Notes: generated from the sequence alone by a model not told the origin. 64,000 nt of DNA from Pseudoclavibacter triregionum (GCA_910822395.1 OU365335.1:1798001-1862000), one strand, 5' to 3'; positions 37,981 through 47,794 are shown, numbered from the stretch's first letter. Made by a program: numbers and translations.

Positions 37981-39363
37981 ATGGCGCAGTCCACCCTCGA
38001 TCAGGTCATCGCCCTCGCGAAGCGACGCGGCTTCGTCTACCAGGCGGGCGAGATCTACGGCGGATCCCGCTCCGCGTGGGACTACGGCCCCCTCGGCGTC
38101 GAGCTCAAGGAGAACATCAAGCGCGAGTGGTGGCAGACCTTCGTGCGCGGACGCGGCGACATGGTCGGCCTCGACTCCTCGATCATCCTGCCCAAGCGCG
38201 TGTGGGAGGCCTCGGGCCACGTCGCGACCTTCACCGACCCGCTCGTCGAGTCGCTCCACACCCACAAGCGCTACCGCGCCGACCACCTCATCGAGGCGTA
38301 CGTCGCGAAGCACGGCCACGAGCCGGCCAACGGCCTCGCCGACATCCGCGACCCGGAGACGGGCCAGGAGGGCAAGTGGACCGAGCCGCAGATGTTCTCG
38401 GGCCTCATGAAGACCTACCTCGGCCCCGTCGACAACGAGGAGGGCCTCCACTACCTCCGCCCGGAGACGGCGCAGGGCATCTTCGTGAACTTCGCGAACG
38501 TCCTCACGACCTCGCGCAAGAAGCCGCCCTTCGGCATCGGTCAGATCGGCAAGGCGTTCCGCAACGAGATCACGCCCGGCAACTTCATCTTCCGCACGCG
38601 CGAGTTCGAGCAGATGGAGATCGAGTTCTTCACCGCGCCCGACGAGGCGCAGCACTGGTTCGAGCAGTGGGTCGAGGCCTGCTGGTCGTGGTTCACCGAC
38701 CTCGGCATCAAGGAGGAGAACCTCCGCCGCTTCGACGTCCCCGCCGAGGACCGCGCGCACTACTCGGCCGGCACGATCGACGTCGAGTACCGCTTCGGCT
38801 TCCAGGGCTCGGAGTGGGGCGAGCTCATGGGCATCGCGAACCGCACCGACTACGACCTCGGCTCGCACGCGAAGGCCTCGGGCGCCGAGCTGTCGTACTT
38901 CGACCAGGCGACCGGCGAGCGCTTCACGCCGTACGTCATCGAGCCCTCGTTCGGCCTCACGCGCTCGATGATGGCCTTCCTCGTCGACGCTTTCCGCATC
39001 GACGAGGCGCCGAACGCGAAGGGCGGCGTCGACGAGCGCACGGTCCTCTCGCTCGACCCGCGCCTCGCGCCGGTGAAGGCGGCCGTCCTCCCGCTCTCGA
39101 AGAAGCCGGAGCTCTCGGGCCCCTCGAACGAGCTCGCGAATGCCCTGCGCCGTCGCTGGAACATCGAGTACGACGAGGCCGGCGCGATCGGCCGCCGCTA
39201 CCGCCGCCAGGACGAGATCGGCACCCCGTTCTGCATCACCTACGACTTCGACTCGCTCGAGGACCGCGCCGTCACGGTGCGCGAGCGCGACACGATGTCG
39301 CAGGAGCGCGTATCGCTCGACCAGGTCGAGACGTACCTCGCCGAGCGCCTCAAGGGCGCCTAG
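37981..39363 (+). CDS. glyS: Glycine--tRNA ligase (single-chain alpha2 type)
   Basis: 460-residue class II synthetase that charges tRNA-Gly. Class II motifs are visible: motif 1 around [17 protein letters not shown], motif 2 [25 protein letters not shown], and motif 3 [14 protein letters not shown]. The anticodon-binding domain follows ([15 protein letters not shown] onwards). The homodimeric (eukaryote-like) form is the normal one in actinobacteria. A TAGACT -10 at 37907-37912 and CAGGAG SD imply a leader of about 60 nt; no T-box is seen. A hairpin follows the stop. Confidence 0.97.
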   Translation: MAQSTLDQVIALAKRRGFVYQAGEIYGGSRSAWDYGPLGVELKENIKREWWQTFVRGRGDMVGLDSSIILPKRVWEASGHVATFTDPLVESLHTHKRYRADHLIEAYVAKHGHEPANGLADIRDPETGQEGKWTEPQMFSGLMKTYLGPVDNEEGLHYLRPETAQGIFVNFANVLTTSRKKPPFGIGQIGKAFRNEITPGNFIFRTREFEQMEIEFFTAPDEAQHWFEQWVEACWSWFTDLGIKEENLRRFDVPAEDRAHYSAGTIDVEYRFGFQGSEWGELMGIANRTDYDLGSHAKASGAELSYFDQATGERFTPYVIEPSFGLTRSMMAFLVDAFRIDEAPNAKGGVDERTVLSLDPRLAPVKAAVLPLSKKPELSGPSNELANALRRRWNIEYDEAGAIGRRYRRQDEIGTPFCITYDFDSLEDRAVTVRERDTMSQERVSLDQVETYLAERLKGA

Positions 39364-39370
39364 CTGCCGA

Positions 39371-39400
39371 GGCCGGCCCGGCTCGTCTGCCGGGGCGGCC
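39371..39400 (+). terminator. Terminator-like hairpin after glyS
   Basis: GGCCGGCCCGGC (39371-39382) pairs with GCCGGGGCGGCC (39389-39400) with a single mismatch and a 6-nt loop, 8 nt after the glyS stop. Confidence 0.5.
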
Positions 39401-39433
39401 GTCCTCACCCGCACCACGTCGAGGGAGGCCGCC

Positions 39434-40594
39434 ATGGCCGACGACGACCGCACCGCACGCATCGACGGGGGCGAGCGCCCCGCGCCCGCGCGCTTCGAGC
39501 TCGGCTTGCTCGAGCGGCCGATCATCGGCGCGCCCATGGCGGGCGGACCCTCGACCCCCGCGCTCGCCGCCGCCGTCTCGCGGGCGGGCGGCCTCGGCAT
39601 GCTCGCGGCCGGCTACCTGAAGCCGGACGCCTTCGCCGCGCAGCTCGAGCGCGCCGCCGAGCTCGCCGAGGGGCGCCCGCTCGGCGCGAACCTCTTCGTA
39701 CCGGCCCGCGCGAACCTCGCCGAGCCCGACTGGGAGGCCGACGCCGCCGCCCGCGCCTGGGAGGTCGAGGCCTTCGCGCAGGAGCTCGCCGAGTCGGAGG
39801 AGCTGCCGGACGCGATGTTCGGCCCGCGCCCCATCGAGCGCGACGAGCTCGGCGAGGTCGACGCCCTCGACGACGACGGGTGGGACGGCAAGCTCGCGAC
39901 CGTCGAGGCGCGCGCGGCGGCGGGCCGTCCGCTCGCCCTCGTCTCCTTCACCTTCGGATGCCCGTCGCGCGAGGTGCTCGACCGCGTGAAGGCGGCCGGC
40001 GCCCTCGCGGCCGTCACCGTCACCGACGAGCTCGAGGCGCTGCGGGCGCGCTCGCAGGGCGCCGAGGCGCTCGTCGTGCAGGGCGCCGAGGCCGGCGGCC
40101 ACCGCGGCACGCACCGCCTCGCGAAGCGGCCGAACGAGGCCTCGACGCTCGAGCTGCTCGCGCGGATCGCCCCGATCGCCGGAGACGCCGCGATCATCGC
40201 CGCCGGCGGCATCGCGCGCCGCCGCGACGCCCGCGCCGCGCTCGACGCCGGGGCGGATGCCGTGCAGCTCGGCACGTCGCTCCTGCTCGCCGACGAGGCC
40301 GGCACGAACGCCGTCCACCGCGCCGCGCTGGCCGACGAGGCCTTCACGGAGACGGCGACGACGCGCGCCTACTCGGGCCGCGTCGCCCGCAGCCTCGTCA
40401 CCGCCTACATGGAGCGCCACCCCGAGGCGCCCGCCGCGTACCCGGAGCTCAACCAGCTCACGGGTCCGCTCAAAGCGGCCGCGCGCGAGGCGGGGGACCC
40501 CCAGCGGCTCCACCTCTGGGCCGGCGAGGGCTTCCGCCGGGCCCGCGCGGAGTCGGCGGCGCAGATCGTCGAGCGGATGGACCCGCGGCGCTAG
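39434..40594 (+). CDS. Nitronate monooxygenase-family flavoprotein
   Basis: 386-residue FMN-dependent TIM-barrel enzyme of the NMO/2-nitropropane dioxygenase family, which oxidises alkyl nitronates such as propionate-3-nitronate. Features are PIIGAPMAGGPSTPALAAAVSRAGGLGMLAAGY, the FTFGCPS segment, VVQGAEAGGHRGTHR (catalytic-His region of class I enzymes), IAAGGIARRRD and GADAVQLGTSLL (FMN phosphate site). Start ATG 39434 with GGGAGG. The physiological substrate is uncertain; related enoyl-reductase-like proteins share the fold. Not overlapped with its neighbours. Confidence 0.87.
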   Translation: MADDDRTARIDGGERPAPARFELGLLERPIIGAPMAGGPSTPALAAAVSRAGGLGMLAAGYLKPDAFAAQLERAAELAEGRPLGANLFVPARANLAEPDWEADAAARAWEVEAFAQELAESEELPDAMFGPRPIERDELGEVDALDDDGWDGKLATVEARAAAGRPLALVSFTFGCPSREVLDRVKAAGALAAVTVTDELEALRARSQGAEALVVQGAEAGGHRGTHRLAKRPNEASTLELLARIAPIAGDAAIIAAGGIARRRDARAALDAGADAVQLGTSLLLADEAGTNAVHRAALADEAFTETATTRAYSGRVARSLVTAYMERHPEAPAAYPELNQLTGPLKAAAREAGDPQRLHLWAGEGFRRARAESAAQIVERMDPRR

Positions 40595-40644
40595 GCGCCC
40601 GCCTCCCGCGCGATCGCGGGGCGACCTGCGAGAATGGCCCGGCC

Positions 40645-41877
40645 ATGACCTCAGCCCCCGACACCGCCGCGGCCCCCGACGCCGGCGCCCAGACCTCCGC
40701 CGAGCCGAGCGCCGCCGCGCCGGCTTCCGCCGCGCCCCTCGACGTCCGCCCCCTCAAGATCGGCCCGCTCGAGCTCAGCTCGCCGGTCGTCCTCGCCCCG
40801 ATGGCGGGCATCACGAACACGGCCTTCCGCAGGCTCTGCCGCGAGTACGGCGGAGGTCTCTACGTCTCCGAGATGATCACGAGCCGCGCCCTCGTCGAGC
40901 GCAAGCCCGTCACCATGCGCCTCATCGAGCACCACCCCTCCGAGGAGATCCGCTCGATCCAGCTCTACGGCGTCGACCCGAAGACCGTGCGCGAGGCCGT
41001 CACCGTGCTCGCCGCCGAGGGCCGCGCCGACCACATCGACCTCAACTTCGGCTGCCCCGTGCCGAAGGTCACCCGCAAGGGCGGGGGAGCGGCGCTGCCG
41101 TGGAAGACCGAGCACTTCCGCCAGATCGTCGAGGGCGCCGTGCGCGCGGCGGGCGACATCCCGCTCACGATCAAGATGCGCAAGGGCATCGACCGCGACC
41201 ACCTCACCTACCTCGAGGCCGGCCGGATCGCCGAGGGCGCGGGCGTCGCCGCCGTCGCGCTCCACGGACGCACGGCCTCCGAGTTCTACTCCGGCAAGGC
41301 CGACTGGACGGCGATCGCGAAGCTCAAGGAGACGGTCACGACCGTGCCCGTGCTCGGCAACGGCGACATCTGGTCGGGCGAGGACGGGCCGCGCATGATG
41401 CGCGAGACCGGGTGCGACGGCGTCGTCGTCGGACGCGGCTGCCTCGGCCGCCCGTGGCTCTTCGGCGACCTCGAGGCCGCCTTCCGCGGCGACGACACGC
41501 GCATCCGCCCCCGCCTCGGCGAGGTCGCGGCCGCGCTGCGCCGCCACACGGAGCTGCTCGTCGAGTTCTTCGAGGACGAGGGGCGCGCCTGCCGCGACAT
41601 CCGCAAGCACATCGCCTGGTACTTCAAGGGCTACCCGATCGGCTCCGACATCCGCTCCGGGCTCGCGCTCGTCGGCTCGCTCGAGGAGATGGACGAGCTG
41701 CTCGCCCGCCTCGACGGGGACGCCGCCTACCCGGGCGCCGACGCCGAGGGCCCCCGCGGCCGCGCCGGCCACCCGAAGCGCCCCGCGCTGCCCGACGGCT
41801 GGCTCGACTCGCAGGAGCTCGCAGGCGCCGCCGCCGCCGAGGTCGCCGCCGCCGAGACCGAGAACTCGGGAGGCTAG
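40645..41877 (+). CDS. dusB: tRNA-dihydrouridine synthase
   Basis: 410-residue FMN enzyme reducing uridines in tRNA D-loops. After an Ala/Pro-rich N-terminal tail of about 40 residues come VVLAPMAGITNTAFRRLCREYGGGLYVSEMI, the catalytic-Cys motif LNFGCPVPKVTRKGGG, and GNGDIWSGEDGPRMMRETGCDGVVVGRGCLGRPWLF (FMN phosphate). DusB-like by similarity; exact target position is not predictable. ATG at 40645 lies 9 nt after a GAGAAT -10 (with TGCGAGAAT extension). A GTG for dgt follows two bases after the stop. Confidence 0.92.
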   Translation: MTSAPDTAAAPDAGAQTSAEPSAAAPASAAPLDVRPLKIGPLELSSPVVLAPMAGITNTAFRRLCREYGGGLYVSEMITSRALVERKPVTMRLIEHHPSEEIRSIQLYGVDPKTVREAVTVLAAEGRADHIDLNFGCPVPKVTRKGGGAALPWKTEHFRQIVEGAVRAAGDIPLTIKMRKGIDRDHLTYLEAGRIAEGAGVAAVALHGRTASEFYSGKADWTAIAKLKETVTTVPVLGNGDIWSGEDGPRMMRETGCDGVVVGRGCLGRPWLFGDLEAAFRGDDTRIRPRLGEVAAALRRHTELLVEFFEDEGRACRDIRKHIAWYFKGYPIGSDIRSGLALVGSLEEMDELLARLDGDAAYPGADAEGPRGRAGHPKRPALPDGWLDSQELAGAAAAEVAAAETENSGG

Positions 41878-41879
41878 CG

Positions 41880-43286
41880 GTGACGCAGCAGGGCGCGCCC
41901 TACACCGGCCGAGTAGCAGGGGAGGATGACCGCGACCCCGACGCCCTCCTCGACCCCGAGCTCATCGAGCCGCAGCCGGACGCCCAGGGCTACGAGCCCG
42001 AGGACGCCGAGCGCTTCCTCCCCGAGCGCCACGAGTCGCGCCGCCGCACCGCCTACGCCCGCGACCGCGCGCGCCTGCTCCACTCGAGCGCGCTGCGCCG
42101 GCTCGCCGCGAAGACGCAGGTGCTCTCGCCGGCATCCGGCGTCGACTTCGCCCGCAACCGCCTCACTCACTCCCTCGAGGTCGCCCAGATCGGCCGCGAG
42201 ATCGCGACGAACCTCCGACTCGACCCCGACATCGTCGACACCGCCTGCCTCGCGCACGACCTCGGGCATCCGCCCTTCGGCCACAACGGCGAGAAGGCGC
42301 TCGACGTGTGGGCCGACGACATCGGCGGCTTCGAGGGCAACGCGCAGACGCTCCGCATCGTCACGCGCCTCGAGCCGAAGGTCATCGCGCCCGACGGCCG
42401 CCCGCTCGGCCTCAACCTCACGCGCGCCTGCCTCGACGCCTCGACGAAGTACCCGTGGACGCGCGAGGAGGGCCGCGCCCGCGGCACCCGGAAGTTCGGC
42501 TGCTACGCCGACGACGCCGAGCTCTTCGCCTGGCTGCGCCGCGGCGCGCCGAAGGGCCGCACGCCCGTCGAGGCGCAGGTCATGGACCTCTCCGACGACA
42601 TCGCGTACTCGGTGCACGACCTCGAGGACGCCATCATGGAGGGCTTCATCCCCGTCGAAGAGCTCGCCGATCCCGCCAACCGCCAGGCCATCGTCTACAC
42701 GGCCCACGACTGGTCGGGCGGCCGCTACTCGGAGGACGAGCTCGGCGCCGCCTTCGCGCGGCTGCGCGCCCTGCCCGTGTGGATCGACAGCGCGGATGAC
42801 GATCCCCGCCGCGCCCAGGCCCGCCTCAAGAACCTCACGAGCCAGCTCATCGGCCGCTTCGCCCGCGCCGCGACGGCCGCGACCGAGGAGCGCTTCGGCG
42901 CCGAGCACGGCGGATTCGGGCCCGAGGGCGAGACGACCGCGCCGCTCGCGCGCTACCGCGCCGAGGTCGTCGTGCCGCGCGAGATCGCGGCGGAGATCGC
43001 GCTCCTCAAGGGGCTCGTCGCGGGCTTCATCATGTCGCTCGACTCGCGCCAGCCGATCTACGCGCGCCAGCGCGAGCTCCTCGTCGAGCTCGCGGACGCC
43101 CTCTGGGAGTCGGGCGACGAGCACCTCGACGGAGCCTTGCGCCTCGACTTCGCGGCGGCCGAGGACGACGCGGCCCGCAAGCGCGTCATCGTCGACCAGG
43201 TCGCGAGCCTCACGGACCCCGCAGCGATCGCGTGGCACGCGCGGCTCTGCGAGGGCGGCTCGCGGCTCGACGGCGCGCTCATGTAG
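41880..43286 (+). CDS. dgt: Deoxyguanosinetriphosphate triphosphohydrolase-like protein
   Basis: 468-residue HD-domain dNTP triphosphohydrolase (dNTP to deoxynucleoside + PPPi). The metal site is in RLTHSLEVAQIGREIA and CLAHDLGHPPFGHNGEKALD (HD pair) with a further Asp in MDLSDDIAYSVHDLED. Length fits the actinobacterial dgt family. The GTG start directly follows dusB, suggesting one operon, and dnaG lies next, as often seen in actinobacteria. It may tune dNTP pools or limit phage replication; the latter is only a possibility. Confidence 0.93.
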   Translation: MTQQGAPYTGRVAGEDDRDPDALLDPELIEPQPDAQGYEPEDAERFLPERHESRRRTAYARDRARLLHSSALRRLAAKTQVLSPASGVDFARNRLTHSLEVAQIGREIATNLRLDPDIVDTACLAHDLGHPPFGHNGEKALDVWADDIGGFEGNAQTLRIVTRLEPKVIAPDGRPLGLNLTRACLDASTKYPWTREEGRARGTRKFGCYADDAELFAWLRRGAPKGRTPVEAQVMDLSDDIAYSVHDLEDAIMEGFIPVEELADPANRQAIVYTAHDWSGGRYSEDELGAAFARLRALPVWIDSADDDPRRAQARLKNLTSQLIGRFARAATAATEERFGAEHGGFGPEGETTAPLARYRAEVVVPREIAAEIALLKGLVAGFIMSLDSRQPIYARQRELLVELADALWESGDEHLDGALRLDFAAAEDDAARKRVIVDQVASLTDPAAIAWHARLCEGGSRLDGALM

Positions 43287-43373
43287 CGAGGGGCGGGCGG
43301 CCGTCCGCGCTCGGTCCGCCTCCCTCCGCGCCCTCCCGCTCGGCGCGGCCGAGGCGCTCGGTACACTCCCGCC

Positions 43374-45386
43374 ATGGCCCTCATCTCCAAGCGCGACATC
43401 GATGAGGTCCGCTCGCGCACGAACCTCGCCGACATCGTCGGCGACCACGTCACGCTGAAGTCGGCGGGCGTCGGCTCGATGAAGGGCCTGTGCCCCTTCC
43501 ACGACGAGCGGACGCCCTCCTTCCACGTGCGCCCGCAGCTCGGCTACTTCCACTGCTTCGGCTGCGGCGAGTCCGGCGACGTCTACTCTTTCGTGCAGAA
43601 GATCGACCACGTCACCTTCCAGGAGGCGGTCGAGCGGCTTGCCGGCCGCATCGGCTACGAGCTCACCTACGAGGACGGCGGCTCCGCCCCGGACTACTCG
43701 CGCCGCACGCGCCTGCTCGCCGCGCACACCGCCGCGGAGGCCTTCTTCCGCGCCCAGCTCGCGACGCCCGACGCGGCCCCCGCGCAGGAGTTCCTCGGCG
43801 GCCGCGGCTTCGACCCGGAGGCCGCCGCGCGCTTCGGGGTCGGCTACGCCCCGAAGGGCTGGGACGCCCTCACGACGCACCTGCGCGGCCAGGGCTTCAC
43901 GATGGAGGAGCTCAAGGACTCGGGCCTCGTCTCCACGAACGATCGCGGCTCGAGCTACGACCGCTTCCGCGGCCGCGTCATGTGGCCGATCCGCGATACC
44001 TCCGGCCAGACGATCGGCTTCGGCGCCCGCAAGCTCTTCGACGACGACCAGGGCCCGAAGTACCTCAACACCCCCGAGACCCCGATCTACCGCAAGCAGC
44101 AGGTGCTCTACGGGCTCGACCTCGCCAAGCGCACGATCGCGCGCGAGCATCAGGTCGTCGTCGTCGAGGGCTACACGGACGTCATGGCCGCCCATCTCGC
44201 GGGCGTCGAGTGCGCCGTGGCCACGTGCGGCACGGCGTTCGGCGTCGAGCACATCAAGATCATCCGCCGCATCATGGACGACGAGTCGGGCGCGGGCCGC
44301 GTCGTCTTCACCTTCGACCCCGACGAGGCCGGCCAGAAGGCGGCGCTCCGCGCCTTCGCGGAGGAGCGGCGCTTCACGGCCCAGACCTTCGTCGCGGTCG
44401 CGCCCGCTGAGGCCGACGGCGCCCCGCTCGACCCGTGCGATCTGCGGCTGCGGCACGGCGACCAGGCCGTGCGCGACCTCATCGCCGAGGCGCAGCCGAT
44501 GTACGAGTTCGTCGTGAAGCGCATCCTCGCCGAGCACCGGCTCGACACCGTGGAAGGGCGCGTCGCGGCGCTGCGGCAGGCGGCGCCCGTCGTCGCGACG
44601 ATCCGCGACCCCGCCGTGCGCCCCGGCTACGCGCGCGAGCTCGCGGGATGGCTCGGCATGGACCTCCAGATGGTCGAGCGCGCCGTCGAGCAGGCGCGGC
44701 GGTCGCGGGGGTCCGGGTCCGGCTCCGGGTCCGGCTCGGGATCCGCGTCCGACTCCGGCGCATCCGGCGAGCGGCGCGGATACCGGGGGAGCGGCCCCGA
44801 CCGCCGATCCGGCTCCTCCGCCCCCGAGGGCTTCGAGCCGCCGCCGGATGACGGCTACCCGGCAGCCCCGGGCGGAGGCGGCGACGACGCCTTCGGCGCG
44901 ATGGCGCCCGTCCGCGCGCGCGATCTGCCCCGCGATCCCATCACCCGCCTCGAGCGCGACGCGATCATGGCGATCCTCCAGTACCCGGCCATGCTCGCGC
45001 CGGGCATGCTCGACCGCGTGCTCGCCTGCGAGTTCGCGAACGGCTCGCTCGCGACGGTCCGCGACGCGATCGTCGCCGCGCGTGACGCCCTCGGCAGCGC
45101 CCGCTGGGTCGCCGCCGTCGCCGAGGAGGCGCCCCGCGCCTTCGCGAGCCTCGTGCCCGAGCTCGCCGTCGCGCCGATCCCGGCCGGCCCCGACGAGGCG
45201 CGCGTCTCGGCCTACGTGAACGCGATCGCCGCCTCGCTCGTCGAGCGCGACCTTCTCCGCCGGAAGGCCGCCCTCATGGGGGATCTCCAGCGCACCGACG
45301 CGAAGGCCGATCCGGAGCGCTTCCGCCAGCTGCAGGCGGCGATCGCGACGCTCGAGGCGGAGAAGCGGAAGGTCCGGGGCGAGTAG
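43374..45386 (+). CDS. dnaG: DNA primase
   Basis: 670 residues. Zinc-binding domain: C40-H43 (GLCPFHDERTPSF) and C61-C64 (FHCFGCGESGDV). Catalytic core with the TOPRIM motif VVVEGYTDVMAAH and FTFDPDEAGQ. The linker to the C-terminal DnaB-interaction domain contains a serine-glycine run (about residues 446-466) and a further Gly/Pro-rich stretch. The C-terminal domain is present (PITRLERDAIMAILQYPAML onward). TACACT (43362-43367) ends 6 nt before the ATG with no SD, so leaderless. Makes RNA primers for replication. Confidence 0.97.
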   Translation: MALISKRDIDEVRSRTNLADIVGDHVTLKSAGVGSMKGLCPFHDERTPSFHVRPQLGYFHCFGCGESGDVYSFVQKIDHVTFQEAVERLAGRIGYELTYEDGGSAPDYSRRTRLLAAHTAAEAFFRAQLATPDAAPAQEFLGGRGFDPEAAARFGVGYAPKGWDALTTHLRGQGFTMEELKDSGLVSTNDRGSSYDRFRGRVMWPIRDTSGQTIGFGARKLFDDDQGPKYLNTPETPIYRKQQVLYGLDLAKRTIAREHQVVVVEGYTDVMAAHLAGVECAVATCGTAFGVEHIKIIRRIMDDESGAGRVVFTFDPDEAGQKAALRAFAEERRFTAQTFVAVAPAEADGAPLDPCDLRLRHGDQAVRDLIAEAQPMYEFVVKRILAEHRLDTVEGRVAALRQAAPVVATIRDPAVRPGYARELAGWLGMDLQMVERAVEQARRSRGSGSGSGSGSGSASDSGASGERRGYRGSGPDRRSGSSAPEGFEPPPDDGYPAAPGGGGDDAFGAMAPVRARDLPRDPITRLERDAIMAILQYPAMLAPGMLDRVLACEFANGSLATVRDAIVAARDALGSARWVAAVAEEAPRAFASLVPELAVAPIPAGPDEARVSAYVNAIAASLVERDLLRRKAALMGDLQRTDAKADPERFRQLQAAIATLEAEKRKVRGE

Positions 45387-45565
45387 CTGCGCCGACTTCC
45401 GGGCAGCCCGACTCGACCGCTCGACGGAGGGCGACGACGCTTCGGGCGGCTAGGCTCGTCCCTCACCGAGCCCCACGTCGCCGCGGCCGCCGCCGCGACG
45501 CGCTGGACGGCCGCCGACCCGACTCGGCGCCGCACGGGGCGCACGACGACCGCGGAGGGGCGAGC

Positions 45566-46609
45566 ATGCCGACGAGCCAGACCACGACGTCCGCGCATGA
45601 GGCGGGGCGAGTCTCCGCGAGCGATCCGCACCGCCGCTTCGCGATCGTCGCGAACGACCTCAGCATGAGCTACGTCGACCACGCCGCCGGCCGACCCGAG
45701 CGCGCCCTCTCGGGCGTGAGCTTCGCGCTCGAGCGCGGCCGCATCCTCGGCGTCGTGGGCTCGGCCGGCTCCGGCAAGACCGCGCTCGGCCGCATCCTCT
45801 CGGGCCGCGAGTCGGAGGGCCGACAGGGATGGCCGACGATCACCGGCGGCTCGCTCGAGGTCGCCGGCCTCGACCTCCGCTTCCCCGACCGCGCCGCCCG
45901 CCGCCGCATGGACCTCGACATCGGCTACCTCGCGCAGGACTCGGGCGACCGCCTCCGCAACGACCTCACCGTCGCCGAGAACATCGCCGAGCCGATCCTC
46001 TCCCGCGACCGCAAGTTCGACCGCCGCAAGCTCGGCCGCGCCGCCGCGATGCTCATCGACGCCGTGGACCTCGAGCTCGGCATCCTCAACAAGTTCCCCT
46101 ACGAGTGCTCTCGAGGCCAGCGCCAGCGGATCGCCTTCGCCCAGGCGCTCATCGTCGAGCCGGCCGTCCTCGTCGTCGACGAGCCGGCGCAGGGCGTCGA
46201 CATCATCGCCCGCCCGGCCCTCTTCACGCTCCTCGAGCGCATCAACCGCGCCCGCGAGTGCTCGATGGTCATCATCAGCCACGACCTCGCGACGGTCGAG
46301 CGCCTCACCGACGACATCCTCGTGCTCGACCGCGGCCTCGTCGTAGCCGAGGGCCGCATCGAGGACGTCCTCGCCACGAGCGACTACCCGTACGTGCGCC
46401 AGATGGCCGAGGCCCGCCGCGCCGCCCAGGCCCAGCTGCCCGGCCTCATCGACGCCGAGGCGCTCGCCGCGATGGACCTCGTCGCCGACGGCCTCTTCGG
46501 CGACGCCGCCGAGGAGGCGGAGCGCCGCCATGCCGAGCAGCAGGCGCGACAGCAGCTCGTCGAGCAGCGCGCGGAGTTCGCGCGCTTCCAGAAGGGAGAC
46601 GGCAAGTGA
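45566..46609 (+). CDS. Opp/Dpp-type ABC transporter ATP-binding protein, orphan
   Basis: 347 residues with intact motifs: Walker A GSAGSGKTALG, Q-loop YLAQDSGD, signature CSRGQRQRIAFAQAL (CSRGQ in place of LSGGQ), Walker B VLVVDEPAQGVD, H-switch IISHD. The insert GWPTITGGSLEVAGLDL and C-terminal PYVRQMAEARR resemble peptide/nickel or phosphonate importer ATPases. A charged C-terminal tail of about 60 residues follows. No permease or binding-protein gene is nearby, so its partners are encoded elsewhere. A TAGGCT -10 at 45451-45456 is likely. Overlaps the next gene by GTGA. Confidence 0.88.
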   Translation: MPTSQTTTSAHEAGRVSASDPHRRFAIVANDLSMSYVDHAAGRPERALSGVSFALERGRILGVVGSAGSGKTALGRILSGRESEGRQGWPTITGGSLEVAGLDLRFPDRAARRRMDLDIGYLAQDSGDRLRNDLTVAENIAEPILSRDRKFDRRKLGRAAAMLIDAVDLELGILNKFPYECSRGQRQRIAFAQALIVEPAVLVVDEPAQGVDIIARPALFTLLERINRARECSMVIISHDLATVERLTDDILVLDRGLVVAEGRIEDVLATSDYPYVRQMAEARRAAQAQLPGLIDAEALAAMDLVADGLFGDAAEEAERRHAEQQARQQLVEQRAEFARFQKGDGK

Positions 46610-47628
46610 GCGACGCGGAGCGCCCCGCGCGCGTCCACCGCCCCCGCCTCGCGATCCCGCCCGAGACGCTCGCGCCCGAGGACCGTCCCGAGCCCGGCCC
46701 CATCGCGATCGTGCCGCAGCCCGCGGGCCATCCCATGCGCGGGGCGATCGCCGCGGCCGCGCGCGAGGCCGGCGCCGAGCTCGCCCCGCTCGACGAGGCC
46801 ACCCGCGGCATCGTCTTCCTCGACTACCGCCGCCCGGAGCTGCTCGCCGAGGCGCTCGACGCCCACCCCGGCGTCGGCTGGGTGCAGCTGCCCTACGCCG
46901 GCATCGACGCGATGGCCGAGCTCGTCGCGCCGCACGCCGAGCGCGGCGTCCTCTTCACCTCGGCGAAGGGCGCCTACGCCGAGCCCGTCGCCGAGCACGC
47001 GCTCGCACTCGCGCTCGCCGCCATGCGCCGCTTCCCGCTCCGCGCGCGGGCGACCTCGTGGGGCCCGAGCGAGGGCCGATCCCTCTACGACGCGGACGTC
47101 GTCATCGTCGGCGCCGGCGGCATCGCGCTCGAGCTCCTCGAGCAGCTCCGCCCCTTCCGCGCCTGCACGACGATCGTGCGCCGCAGCCCGGAGCCGGTCG
47201 AGGGGGCCGAGCGCACGATCGGCGCGGACGGCCTCGACGAGGCCCTCGCGAGCGCGGACGTCGTCATCCTCGCCGCCGCCGCGACCGCCGAGACCCGGCA
47301 CCTCATCGACGCCCGCCGCCTCGAGCTCATGCGGCCGAGCGCCGTGCTCGTGAACATCGCGCGCGGCCCGCTCGTCGACACCGAGGCCCTCGCCGACGCG
47401 CTCGCCGCCGGCTCGATCTACGGCGCCGGGCTCGACGTCACAGACCCCGAGCCGCTGCCCGAGGGGCACCCCCTCTGGAGCGAGGACCGCTGCCTCATCA
47501 CGCCCCACACCGCCGATACGGAGGAGATGACGACGCCGCTGCTCGCCGACCGGGTGCGCGCGAACGTCGAGGGGTTCCTCCGCACGGGCACCTTCGTCGG
47601 GCGCTGCGACCCGCGCATCGGCTGCTAG
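46606..47628 (+). CDS. D-isomer-specific 2-hydroxyacid dehydrogenase family protein
   Basis: 340-residue NAD(P)-dependent dehydrogenase. The nucleotide-binding motif is VVIVGAGGIALELLEQL (GxGGIA); catalytic residues appear in NIARGPLVDTEALADAL (Arg), GAGLDVTDPEPLPEGHPLW (Asp/Glu) and LITPHTA (His). The length is near the family norm. The GTG start overlaps the ABC ATPase stop (GTGA), indicating translational coupling. Substrate not predictable. Last gene before tRNA-Asn. Confidence 0.9.
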   Translation: MSDAERPARVHRPRLAIPPETLAPEDRPEPGPIAIVPQPAGHPMRGAIAAAAREAGAELAPLDEATRGIVFLDYRRPELLAEALDAHPGVGWVQLPYAGIDAMAELVAPHAERGVLFTSAKGAYAEPVAEHALALALAAMRRFPLRARATSWGPSEGRSLYDADVVIVGAGGIALELLEQLRPFRACTTIVRRSPEPVEGAERTIGADGLDEALASADVVILAAAATAETRHLIDARRLELMRPSAVLVNIARGPLVDTEALADALAAGSIYGAGLDVTDPEPLPEGHPLWSEDRCLITPHTADTEEMTTPLLADRVRANVEGFLRTGTFVGRCDPRIGC

Positions 47629-47681
47629 CTGGGGCTGGCGACCCGCGCCACGCGGATTCGCAGCGCCCGCTCGGCCTCTGC

Positions 47682-47687
47682 TATGCT
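47682..47687 (+). promoter_or_regulatory. Probable -10 of tRNA-Asn
   Basis: TATGCT, 30 nt before the tRNA. It is the most AT-rich hexamer in this gap. No clear -35. Confidence 0.45.
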
Positions 47688-47717
47688 TTCGTGGCTGTCT
47701 CCGGACGGCCGAGATGA

Positions 47718-47790
47718 TCCTCGATAGCTCAATTGGCAGAGCAGCCGGCTGTTAACCGGCAGGTTGTTGGTTCGAGTCCAACTCGGGGAG
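47718..47790 (+). tRNA. tRNA-Asn (GTT)
   Basis: 73-nt cloverleaf. The acceptor TCCTCGA pairs with TCGGGGA, discriminator G at 47790. D arm AGCTCAATTGGCAGAGC, anticodon stem GCCGG/CCGGC with loop CTGTTAA and anticodon GTT at 47751-47753, T arm GTTGG-TTCGAGT-CCAAC. CCA is not encoded. A 12-bp terminator follows 4 nt later. Confidence 0.97.
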
Positions 47791-47794
47791 CGAC

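Noticed and set aside
37868-37981. T-box riboswitch before glyS
   Set aside because: The leader is only about 60 nt, with no specifier loop or T-box sequence.
40257-41879. Long N-terminal extension of dgt reading through dusB
   Set aside because: The extension is an out-of-frame reading of the nitronate monooxygenase and dusB genes; GTG 41880 gives the family-length protein.
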